A program made the translations under genes and the position numbers. DNA of 64,000 nucleotides from contig NZ_JAMGSI010000002.1 in NCBI RefSeq assembly GCF_023516715.1, positions 992,001 to 1,056,000 of the forward strand, written 5' to 3'. Shown here one piece after another: positions 25,168 to 33,029 of this stretch. A model generated the notes under the pieces. That model had not been told where the DNA came from, made no database searches, and worked only from the letters and a program-made list of their open reading frames with translations. Source of the stretch: Akkermansia massiliensis. GTDB taxonomy: Bacteria > Verrucomicrobiota > Verrucomicrobiia > Verrucomicrobiales > Akkermansiaceae. Every line of letters begins with the position of its first letter. Positions within the stretch are counted from its first letter, which is position 1.

Positions 25168-26199
25168 TCAGTCTTCCGCGTCAGTAACATTAGTGAAGAA
25201 GTCCAGTTCCTGAAGGGCTTTTCCGGTACCTTCCGCAACGGCGCTGAGCGGGTCTTCCGCAATGTGGATGGGCAGGCCGGTCTGCTCATGAAGGAGCTGG
25301 TCCAGTCCGCGCAGCAGGGCGCCTCCGCCGGCTAGAACGATCCCCCGGTCCACGAGGTCGGCGGCCAGTTCGGGGGGGCAGCGTTCCAAAGTCGTCCGCA
25401 CGGCGTCAACAATTGTGTTGAGTTGTTCCGTGAGCGCTTCGCGCACTTCTTCTGATCGGATTGTCACTGTCTTGGGCAGGCCCGCGACCAGGTCGCGGCC
25501 CTTGACCTCGATAGAGAGTTCCTGGGGCAGGGGATAGGCGGAGCCGATGCGGATTTTAATGTCCTCGGCGGTGCGTTCCCCGACCATAAGATTGTAGGTT
25601 CTCCTCATGTAGGAGATAATGGCGTCGTCCAGCTCGTCCCCGGCGCAGCGGACGGAACGGCTGTAAACGATGCCGGAGAGGGAAATAAGTGCCACTTCCG
25701 TAGTGCCCCCGCCGATGTCCACGATCATGTTGCCGGCGGCTTCCTGGACTGGAAGGCCCACGCCGATGGCGGCGGCCATCGGCTCCTCAATCAGGTGCAC
25801 GCGGCGAGCTCCCGCCGCTTCCGCGGATTCCTTGACGGCCCTGCGTTCCACTTCCGTAATGCCGGAGGGAATGGCGATGAGCACGCGCGGCTTGATCAGG
25901 TAATACCTGGCCGTGGCTTTTTTAATGAAGTAACGGAGCATTTCCTCCGTGATGTAGAAGTCGGCGATGACGCCGTCCTTCAGCGGCCGGATGGCCGTGA
26001 CGGAGCCGGGGGTGCGGCCCAGCATTCGCTTGGCTTCGTCCCCCACGGCCAGAACCTTGTCTCCCTTGACGGCGACAACCGAGGGCTCTCGCAGAACGAT
26101 GCCCTGGTCCTTGACGTTGACCAGCGTGTTGGCGGTGCCCAGGTCAATGCCAATGTCATAGGAGAAAAGTTTGACAATTTTCTGAAAGAAAGATGACAT
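25168..26199 (-). CDS. mreB: Rod-shape-determining protein MreB
   Basis: A 343-residue actin-like protein that forms membrane-bound filaments directing lateral peptidoglycan synthesis. It has the actin nucleotide motifs: [19 protein letters not shown] (phosphate 1), [20 protein letters not shown] (phosphate 2) and [18 protein letters not shown] (adenosine). The N-terminal amphipathic stretch ([13 protein letters not shown]) fits a membrane anchor. mreC and mreD do not follow it here; rng lies 196 bases downstream on the same strand. Confidence 0.95.
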   Translation of the reverse strand: MSSFFQKIVKLFSYDIGIDLGTANTLVNVKDQGIVLREPSVVAVKGDKVLAVGDEAKRMLGRTPGSVTAIRPLKDGVIADFYITEEMLRYFIKKATARYYLIKPRVLIAIPSGITEVERRAVKESAEAAGARRVHLIEEPMAAAIGVGLPVQEAAGNMIVDIGGGTTEVALISLSGIVYSRSVRCAGDELDDAIISYMRRTYNLMVGERTAEDIKIRIGSAYPLPQELSIEVKGRDLVAGLPKTVTIRSEEVREALTEQLNTIVDAVRTTLERCPPELAADLVDRGIVLAGGGALLRGLDQLLHEQTGLPIHIAEDPLSAVAEGTGKALQELDFFTNVTDAED

Positions 26200-26385
26200 A
26201 AAAAACTAGTGGATAAAGGCGTAGCCCTGAAACAGCCGGGGGAGGAACGCCACACTTTTTCCTTTTCACGGGACTGAAAGCCTGGCACCCGGACCGGGGC
26301 TGCGGGATAATCCCGTACAGGACGAATCGACTATGAAAAAACATGCCTTCCAGGTCAAGCGGAAGATGCGGGATGACATATGTAT

Positions 26386-26414
26386 TTGCATTATCAGCAA
26401 GGATGTACTATATG
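26386..26414 (+). promoter_or_regulatory. Candidate promoter of the GH2 gene
   Basis: TTGCAT (26386-26391), 17 bases, TATATG (26409-26414), about 60 bases before the ATG at 26474. It resembles the candidate promoter at 15239 (TTGCA at -35). A short palindrome, CGGGAT-A-ATCCCG, lies upstream at 26303-26315. Confidence 0.35.
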
Positions 26415-26473
26415 AATGAAAGATGGCGGCAGTGTTTCCCCGTATATCCAAATTACATTCACCTATTCCATTT

Positions 26474-29212
26474 ATGAAAGTCACTACTATCCTGACGGCG
26501 GCGGCATGCCTGGCTGGTTCTTTCTCTCTTTATGCGGACCCGGCTGCGGACAGGGAAGAAGCTGCGTCATCCACGGGAGCCTATTCCGTAGCGGGAGCCC
26601 TCCGCCTGCCTGAAAATACGACCAAGAGGGATGTCTACGGCATGAACGTGGGCTGGAAGCTGTTCAAGGGCAAAAATGCCCCGGAAGGAGTGAACAGTCC
26701 GGACTTTAATGATTCTTCCTGGGAATCCGTGAATCTTCCCAACGGCATTGAGCTTCTTCCGGAGGAGGCCAGCGGCTGCTCCAATTACCAGGGGCCGGTG
26801 TGGTACCGGAAGACGTTCACGGCCCCGGAGAAGCTGAAAGGCAGGAGGAACACCCTGTATTTTGAAGGCATCATGGGGAAGAGCGAGGTTTGGGTGAACG
26901 GGGAGAAGGCCGCGGAGCATTTCGGGGGTTATCTTCCCGTCATCGTGAATCTGGACAAGTGGCTGAAGCCGGGCCAGAAGAACGTGATCGTCGTGAAGGC
27001 GGACAATTCCAACGATGGGTCCTATCCTCCCGGCAAGCCCCAGGAAAGCCTGGATTTCGCCTACTTCGGAGGCATTTACCGTGACGTTTACCTGATTTCC
27101 ACCGGTCCCGTCTATATCACGGACCCGAACGAGGCCGGAACCGTTGCCGGCGGCGGAGTTTTCTTCCGGACGGAATCCCTTGACCCCCGTACCCGCAAAG
27201 GCAGGGTGGGAGTGAAGGTGCAGGTGGCCAACGATACGGACAAGGAACAGAAGGTGCGCGTGCAGGCGCTGATGACGGACCCCAAGGGCGTGGACCCCGT
27301 CGGAGAGACCGCCCCGCTGGTCATTCCGCCCCATTCCACGGGTGAAGTGGATATTCCCCTGGTGATCTCCAATGTAAAGCCGTGGTCGCCGGATGATCCC
27401 AACCTGTACACCCTGAGCGTGGAGGTATGGAACGCCGCCGGAGGGAACAATGCCAAGAATCCGGCCCATCTGCTGGACAACCGCTCCATGAGGGTGGGCG
27501 TCCGGACCGTGGAGATTACGGAAAAGGGGCTGGTGCTGAATGGCTCCCTGTTCCCTGAAAAGCTGATTGGCGGCAACAGGCACCAGGATTTCGCCCGGCT
27601 GGGGAATGCAGTTCCCAACAACTTGCAATGGCAGGACGCCGTGAAGCTGAGGAAGGCCGGCATGCGTGTAATCCGGAGCGCCCATTATCCGCAGGATCCG
27701 GCCTTCATGGACGCCTGCGACCGCCTGGGCCTTTTCGTCATCGTCGCTACGCCGGGCTGGCAGTTCTGGGGCAAGGGGCCTTTTGCGGACCGGGTTTATG
27801 ACGACATCCGCCAGATGGTGCGCCGGGACAGGAACCATCCCTCCGTGATGATGTGGGAGCCCATTTTGAACGAGACCCATTACCCGGCGGATTTCGCCAA
27901 GAAGGCCCGCGACCTGGTGCATGAGGAATACCCGTATAAGGGCTGTTACACCGCTTGCGACGCGGTGGCCCAGGGCAATCAGCATTATGAGGTGCTGTAC
28001 GCCCACCCGGCCACGGGGGACAAGCACTGGTCCATCAAGGAACGGAAGGACAACAAGCCGTATTTTACCCGTGAATTCGGGGATAACGTGGATACCTGGT
28101 CCGCCCATAACTCCACCTCCCGCGCGGCGCGCCACTGGGGTGAAGTCCCCATGATGGTGCAGGCCCTCCATTACCTCAAGACCTCGTTCCCGTACACTAC
28201 GTATGATACCCTGAACGCCGCTTCGGCCTACCACTTCGGCGGTTGCCTGTGGCACCCCTTCGACCACCAGCGCGGCTATCATCCGGACCCTTTCTACGGC
28301 GGCATTCTGGATGCCTTCCGCCAGCCCAAGACCTCCTATTACGCCTTCATGTCCCAGCGGCCCCAGAAGACGCGCAATGAGCTCGGCTCCGGTCCCGTGG
28401 TGTACATAGCCAACGAATGCACGCCTTTTTCTCCGGAAGACGTGACGGTGTTTTCCAACTGTGATTCCGTTCGCCTGAGCGTCAACGGAGGCGTGCCGGT
28501 GGAAAAGAAGGTGGCTTCCTACCCCAACGGCCTCAAGCGCGTTCCCGTCGTGTTCCCGAAGGCCTGGGATTTCATGGAAAACAAGAAGCTCGCCCGCGCC
28601 GGCAAGGAAGGGGCGGTGAAGCTGGTGGCGGAAGGCCTGATTGGCGGCAAGGTGGTGACCAGGCATGAAGTGCGGCCCTCCCGGAGGGCGGAAAAAATCC
28701 GCCTGAGCCTGGACCGTGAGGAAGGCGTGGAGCTGTGCGCCAACGGTTCCGACGTGTTTGCGGTGGTGGCGGAAGTCACGGACAGCCGTGGAACGGTGAA
28801 GCGCCTGAATGATGAAGAGCTTGTCTTTTCTGTGGAAGGTCCTGCCGAATTGCTGACGGATTCACCGGACGGCACCCTGACCCAGCCCGTCAAGTGGGGC
28901 TCCGCTCCGGCGCTGGTGCGCCTGGGCGCCAAGCCCGGAACAGTGACGGTGAGGGCCTCCGTGAAGCATCCCGGCTCTCAGAAACCCGTTTCCGGCGTCT
29001 TGAAGTTTGACACGAAGGCTCCCGGGCTGAACATGCTCTTCACGGAAGATGCCGTAGGCAAGGCGAAGAAGGGGGCGGCTGCGCCGTCTTCCGCAGAGGC
29101 GCCTGCTTCCGAACGGGAAAAATCCCTCCAGACGGAGCTGGAAAAGGTGCGCCATGAGCTTAACAAGCTGCGCAACGACAAGGTGAGCGCCCAGCAAACC
29201 CACTTTGAATAA
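26474..29212 (+). CDS. Secreted glycoside hydrolase family 2 enzyme (beta-galactosidase-like)
   Basis: A 912-residue enzyme with a signal peptide (MKVTTILTAAACLAGSFSLYA). Domain order follows GH2: a sugar-binding jelly roll (about 45-220, GPVWYRKTFTAPEKLKG), an Ig-like sandwich, a TIM barrel with the acid/base region VMMWEPILNETHYP and the likely nucleophile in YFTREFGDNVDTW, then further Ig-like domains. The last 45 residues form a charged coiled coil (SEREKSLQTELEKVRHELNK) after an Ala-Pro-rich linker, an unusual end for GH2 that may allow oligomerisation or anchoring. The enzyme probably removes beta-linked sugars from host or dietary glycans; substrate is inferred only from family. ATG 26474 starts the signal peptide. 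Confidence 0.88.
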   Translation: MKVTTILTAAACLAGSFSLYADPAADREEAASSTGAYSVAGALRLPENTTKRDVYGMNVGWKLFKGKNAPEGVNSPDFNDSSWESVNLPNGIELLPEEASGCSNYQGPVWYRKTFTAPEKLKGRRNTLYFEGIMGKSEVWVNGEKAAEHFGGYLPVIVNLDKWLKPGQKNVIVVKADNSNDGSYPPGKPQESLDFAYFGGIYRDVYLISTGPVYITDPNEAGTVAGGGVFFRTESLDPRTRKGRVGVKVQVANDTDKEQKVRVQALMTDPKGVDPVGETAPLVIPPHSTGEVDIPLVISNVKPWSPDDPNLYTLSVEVWNAAGGNNAKNPAHLLDNRSMRVGVRTVEITEKGLVLNGSLFPEKLIGGNRHQDFARLGNAVPNNLQWQDAVKLRKAGMRVIRSAHYPQDPAFMDACDRLGLFVIVATPGWQFWGKGPFADRVYDDIRQMVRRDRNHPSVMMWEPILNETHYPADFAKKARDLVHEEYPYKGCYTACDAVAQGNQHYEVLYAHPATGDKHWSIKERKDNKPYFTREFGDNVDTWSAHNSTSRAARHWGEVPMMVQALHYLKTSFPYTTYDTLNAASAYHFGGCLWHPFDHQRGYHPDPFYGGILDAFRQPKTSYYAFMSQRPQKTRNELGSGPVVYIANECTPFSPEDVTVFSNCDSVRLSVNGGVPVEKKVASYPNGLKRVPVVFPKAWDFMENKKLARAGKEGAVKLVAEGLIGGKVVTRHEVRPSRRAEKIRLSLDREEGVELCANGSDVFAVVAEVTDSRGTVKRLNDEELVFSVEGPAELLTDSPDGTLTQPVKWGSAPALVRLGAKPGTVTVRASVKHPGSQKPVSGVLKFDTKAPGLNMLFTEDAVGKAKKGAAAPSSAEAPASEREKSLQTELEKVRHELNKLRNDKVSAQQTHFE

Positions 29213-29226
29213 CCGGACTCCCCGCC

Positions 29227-29697
29227 ATGCTGAGAGAAAAGATCATCCGTTTCTGCCTGCTCCTGCTCCGGCTGGGGATGGGGGGCTTTTTTCTCTTTGT
29301 GGCGGGGCGCAAGCTGTTCCACCTGGACCAGCTCCAGGCGACTATTGACCGGTTCGCCATTTTCCCGGAGGCCTGGGGACATCCCCTGGCCTGCCTGGGC
29401 GTGGCGTGCGAGATCGTGGTGGGTCTGGGACTCCTCTTCCGCCGGACCTGCGCCGGCGCCGCGCTGCTGGGCAGTGCGCTGACGTTCACGTTTGTGGCTC
29501 TGTTCGTCCAGGGATGGGTCAGGGGGCTTTCCCTTTCCTGCAATTGCATCGGCGTGGAAAGGGAAGTGACCAGCTATCCCTTTGAAGTGGCGTGGAGGCT
29601 GGGCCTGTTCCTGCTGATGCTGGTCATCCTGTGGAATTCCTGCCGGAAGGGGAAGACGTATTTCAATGTGACCCGGCTGGATTTCAGCGAAATGTGA
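29227..29697 (+). CDS. MauE/DoxX-family membrane protein
   Basis: A 156-residue protein with four hydrophobic helices (IIRFCLLLLRLGMGGFFLFV, LACLGVACEIVVGLGLLF, ALLGSALTFTFVALFVQ, LGLFLLMLVILW). The loop LSCNCIGVE has the closely spaced cysteines typical of the MauE branch of DoxX proteins, which are linked to quinone or thiol redox chemistry. It begins 14 bases after the GH2 stop, so it is likely co-transcribed; the functional link is unclear. Confidence 0.75.
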   Translation: MLREKIIRFCLLLLRLGMGGFFLFVAGRKLFHLDQLQATIDRFAIFPEAWGHPLACLGVACEIVVGLGLLFRRTCAGAALLGSALTFTFVALFVQGWVRGLSLSCNCIGVEREVTSYPFEVAWRLGLFLLMLVILWNSCRKGKTYFNVTRLDFSEM

Positions 29698-30234
29698 CCG
29701 ATGGGAAAGGGCGTGCGGCCGTTTTCAGGCCTGGAACGTTTCTCTGGGAATACATTCCGGGGAGAAGGATTTCCAGGGACCGGAAGACCCTTGCTCCCTG
29801 GAGGCAGTTTCGCGTGCACGCCGCCGCATTCATATATGCTTGGAGAACAGGCTCCCTTTCCCGGAATGAAGGTTTGATCCGTTCATTTTTCAGATTTACT
29901 CACCCTGCGGGCTTCAAGCTGCGCTTTCCGACCTGCCGGTTTGTCCGGTTTCCCGGCCTTCATAGCCTCATTTTACCAATGAACGCCGCCTTCCGTCCAA
30001 TCGGGTTTTCACCGTTTCTTGAGACCGGTGTTCGTCGTGGAAAATTTCCTTGCAGGGGCAGGGAGGCAGGGTATCGTCCGGAGGGATGGAGAAGCCTGAA
30101 GCCCGCAGGAAGGAGGAACCCGCAGGCCGGCGCATCACCCTCCGCTTGTTCTCCGGCGCGAACCCTGTGCACATGCCCTGGCTGCCGCCAAAAGAAGGCG
30201 CACCTTTCCCGGGCGCCTTTGCCGCCGTACTGTC
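29698..30234. other. About 540 bases between convergent genes
   Basis: No gene is supported. The stretch includes the terminator of the M42 peptidase gene (30187-30220). Positions 29835-29960 resemble 9845-9970 in order and spacing of several short blocks (ATGCTTG, TTGAT-CGTTC, AAGCT-CG-TTTCCG, TCCGGTT), and CCGTCCAA-CGGG near 29995 matches 9937. This may be a degenerate dispersed element. Confidence 0.4.
30187..30220 (-). terminator. Intrinsic terminator of the M42 peptidase gene
   Basis: On the minus strand AAAGGCGC (from 30220) pairs with GCGCCTT, followed by CTTTT. The loop is 11 bases. Confidence 0.65.
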
Positions 30235-31314
30235 TTACAGCTTGTGGCCGAAGGTATCTTCCGGCTTCAGGGATTTGATCAGTTCCAGCAGGAGCTTGAT
30301 CGTGTTTTCCACGTCCGTAAGGGCGGCCGTTTCCACCGGGGAATGCATGTAGCGCAGGGGCAGGGATACCAGAGCGGAGGCCACGCCGTTGCGGGAAACG
30401 TAAATGCTGTCCGTGTCCGTTCCGGTGCGGCGTCCGGCGGCTTCGTGCTGGAGCGGGATTTTGTTCTTGTCAGCCACGATTTCCAGGCGCGCCACCAGGT
30501 TGGGGTGGTTGGCCGTGCCGTGGATGACCGCGGGACCGCCGCCCAGCTTGATGTCTCCGAATTTGCCCTTGTCCAGTCCGGGGGAGTCCGTGGCATGCGT
30601 CACGTCAATGCAGATGGCCGCGTCCGGACGCAGGCGGTGGGTGATCATTCCCGCGCCGATGCAGCCCACTTCCTCCTGGACGGCGTTGACGAGCATCACG
30701 TTCCAGGCGAGGGGCTTTTTCAGCTTGCACAGTTTCCTTGCTATTTCCGACAAGACGAAACCGCTCAGGCGGTTGTCCAGGGCGCGGCATACCAGCTTGC
30801 TTTCATTCATCAGCATGGGGCCGTCGCAATAGACGCCCACATGGCCCACGCGCAACCCGAGTTCCGCCACCTCCTTGTCGGAGGATGCACCTACGTCAAC
30901 GTAGATTTCCCAGATTTTAGGTTCCTTTTCCCCGGGTTCCCGCAGGTGGATGGCCGTGTTTCCGGTTACGCCCGTCACTTCCCCCTGGGAGCCCAGGAAG
31001 CGCACGCGGCGTCCGCGGGCGATGGCCGTATCCGTGCCGCCCACGCGCTCCACGTAAAGGAAGCCGTCCTTGGTGATATGGCGGATCATGAAGCCGATTT
31101 CATCCGCATGGGCTTCAATCATGAGCGTGGGAGCGTTTTCCGCTTCCGCGTGGAAGGTGGCCCAGGTGTTGCCGTAGGTGTCGCACTGGACGTCTTCCGT
31201 GTACTTGCGCAGCTCGTCCGCCCAGATTCGCTGGGCGTCTATTTCAAAGCCGGAGGGGCTGGGAGTTTCCAGAAGTTCCGTTAAAAATTCAAGACTGTCG
31301 TCGCTGATCTTCAT
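30235..31314 (-). CDS. M42-family metallo-aminopeptidase
   Basis: A 359-residue cytoplasmic enzyme of the M42 (glutamyl aminopeptidase/tetrahedral aminopeptidase) family, often annotated as FrvX or endoglucanase. Metal ligands are visible: EAHADEIGF (His, Asp), VCRALDNRLSG (Asp), NAVQEEVGCIG (catalytic Glu pair), CIDVTHATD (Asp) and RYMHSPVE (His). Family members form hollow tetrahedral dodecamers that trim short peptides. ATG 31314 starts the folded domain; the upstream in-frame stretch to 31413 is not conserved-looking. A strong hairpin follows the stop. Confidence 0.9.
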   Translation of the reverse strand: MKISDDSLEFLTELLETPSPSGFEIDAQRIWADELRKYTEDVQCDTYGNTWATFHAEAENAPTLMIEAHADEIGFMIRHITKDGFLYVERVGGTDTAIARGRRVRFLGSQGEVTGVTGNTAIHLREPGEKEPKIWEIYVDVGASSDKEVAELGLRVGHVGVYCDGPMLMNESKLVCRALDNRLSGFVLSEIARKLCKLKKPLAWNVMLVNAVQEEVGCIGAGMITHRLRPDAAICIDVTHATDSPGLDKGKFGDIKLGGGPAVIHGTANHPNLVARLEIVADKNKIPLQHEAAGRRTGTDTDSIYVSRNGVASALVSLPLRYMHSPVETAALTDVENTIKLLLELIKSLKPEDTFGHKL

Positions 31315-31452
31315 GGCTTTTGTATAGCACCGTTCCCGTATCCGCTCAACAGGAAAGCATGGCTGCTGGCGGGGAGACGTTCCGGGAGGGGGATGAAAAA
31401 GCCCCGCCTGCACGGGATGCGGGCGGAGCCGGGAAATGGTTTTCAGCGGGGG

Positions 31453-32232
31453 CTAGGCCTGCCTGACCGGAGAAAGCCCTTCCAGGACGTCCTGCTTGTC
31501 CATGATATAGCCGGTGTCCGGATCATGGTACTGCGTGGAGTAAACGGATGTTCTGGCGCTCCCGTACGGGTCCGTTTCCTTCGCGACGGGAAGACGGTTG
31601 CTCAGGGAGGGGAAGCACTGCTCCACCAGTTCAAAGGTGGTGACGGGCTCCGGCACCAGGTTGACGGAGAAGATTCCGCATTCCCATGCCTTTTCCACAT
31701 CCCTGACCAGGCGGTTCATGGGATAGAGCTGGTGGCGTTCCAGCAGGGCCGCTTCCAGTTCTTCCGTTCCTTCCGGGGCGGCGGCCAGCAGATCCGCCAC
31801 GCTCATGTCCGCTCCCGTTCCGGTGACTTCCGGAAGGTAGACGTTCAGCACGCGTCCGAACCGGAGGTTGATGAAGGCTTTCATTTCCACCAGCGCGGCA
31901 AGCCATTCATCTTCCGGTTCGCGGAGCAGGGGGGAATGTTCATTGCCCGTTTCCGGCTGGGTGTCAATGCAGGTAACGTAGGTTACCCGTTCCGCCTTCA
32001 CCTCATGCAGGAGGTCGATCAGGGTTTTAACCTGCGCCAGAAAAGGGGCCATGTTCTGCCGGATGGCCCTGCGCCCTTCCCGGAGGGAGGGGCAGATGAT
32101 CACGGCCTGCCCGAATTCCTTGCCGCGCAGCAGGGACAGATTGGTTTCATCAATCAGGTAGTCGAAGTACCGTTTTGAGGACCAGAAGGCGCCGAGGGCG
32201 CAGGAGGAACCGATGAGTGCCGTGTCTGTCAT
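31453..32232 (-). CDS. Rossmann-like protein of unknown function next to the purine genes
   Basis: A 259-residue protein. The N-terminus ALIGSSCALGAFWSSKRYFD has the place and shape of an atypical dinucleotide-binding loop of extended SDR or sugar-nucleotide proteins. Later blocks are AERVTYVTCIDTQPETG, FINLRFGRVLNVYLPEVTG and VNLVPEPVTTFELVEQ, which resemble the C-terminal part of NAD-dependent epimerases. The catalytic Y-x3-K is not evident. It begins 41 bases after purQ on the same strand and may be the last gene of the purine operon, but nothing in it suggests a purine step. Confidence 0.55.
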   Translation of the reverse strand: MTDTALIGSSCALGAFWSSKRYFDYLIDETNLSLLRGKEFGQAVIICPSLREGRRAIRQNMAPFLAQVKTLIDLLHEVKAERVTYVTCIDTQPETGNEHSPLLREPEDEWLAALVEMKAFINLRFGRVLNVYLPEVTGTGADMSVADLLAAAPEGTEELEAALLERHQLYPMNRLVRDVEKAWECGIFSVNLVPEPVTTFELVEQCFPSLSNRLPVAKETDPYGSARTSVYSTQYHDPDTGYIMDKQDVLEGLSPVRQA

Positions 32233-32273
32233 GGGGAGGTGCGGAGGTTGGGCGGTTGAGTGGGATGGTGCCG

Positions 32274-32981
32274 TTATTTCAGGGCGTCAAAGGCGGATTT
32301 GAAGAGGAAGTATCCCCAGCCCCAGTCTTCATTGCCGGCCCAGTCCTTGTCATAGTGGTGGCGGGGCAGCAGGAAGCGTTCCGGGTGGGGCATCAGGCCC
32401 ATGGCGCGGCCGGTGGAATCCTGGAGGCCCGCGATGCTGCATTCACAGCCGTCGCGGTTGTCCACGTACTGGAGAGCCACATTTCCGGCAGCCAGGTATT
32501 TTTCCGCGTCTCCGGGGCGGGTGACCAGGCGGCCTTCCGCGTGGGCGGAGGGCAGCTCGAATTCATCCGGAAGGCCCTGGAGGAAGGGTGAGTTTTTAGC
32601 TACCTTCACCAGCTTGGCCCAGACGCATTCAAAACGTTCCTTCTTGTTGTCAATCAGGCTGGAATCCGGCAGAATCCCCAGCTTGGTGAGTATCTGGAAG
32701 CCGTTGCAGATGCCCAGGAGCAGGCCGCCTCCGGCATGGTGCCGGTGCAGGGCGTCTCCCAGGAAGCGTTCCGTTTCCAGCTGGGCCAGGCGGCCGCTGG
32801 TGACGTAGTCCCCGTAGCTGAAGCCGCCGCCGAGGACGACGAGCTGGGATTTGGCGACGTGTTCCGGCGTGGCCGTGGCGATGGGCTGGATCTGGGTGGA
32901 GAAGCCGGCCGCGCGCAGGGCGCGTTCCGTTTCCGCGTCACAGTTGGTGCCGGGGTATTTCAGTAAAAGTGCGTGAGGCAT
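32274..32981 (-). CDS. purQ: FGAM synthase glutaminase subunit PurQ
   Basis: A 235-residue class I glutamine amidotransferase that provides ammonia to PurL in the fourth step of purine synthesis. The nucleophile elbow is LLLGICNGFQIL (Cys) and the His-Glu of the triad is in GLMPHPERF. VVLGGGFSYGDYVTSGRL is the PurQ-type loop. It follows purL by 48 bases. Confidence 0.95.
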   Translation of the reverse strand: MPHALLLKYPGTNCDAETERALRAAGFSTQIQPIATATPEHVAKSQLVVLGGGFSYGDYVTSGRLAQLETERFLGDALHRHHAGGGLLLGICNGFQILTKLGILPDSSLIDNKKERFECVWAKLVKVAKNSPFLQGLPDEFELPSAHAEGRLVTRPGDAEKYLAAGNVALQYVDNRDGCECSIAGLQDSTGRAMGLMPHPERFLLPRHHYDKDWAGNEDWGWGYFLFKSAFDALK

Positions 32982-33029
32982 ATTGGTAGAAATGAATCGT
33001 TGGTATGGTTAGGTCCCGGTTTTTGGAAA

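Noticed and set aside
26567-28666. A 699-codon minus-strand frame opposite the GH2 gene
   Set aside because: Shadow frame; no start context and no domain.
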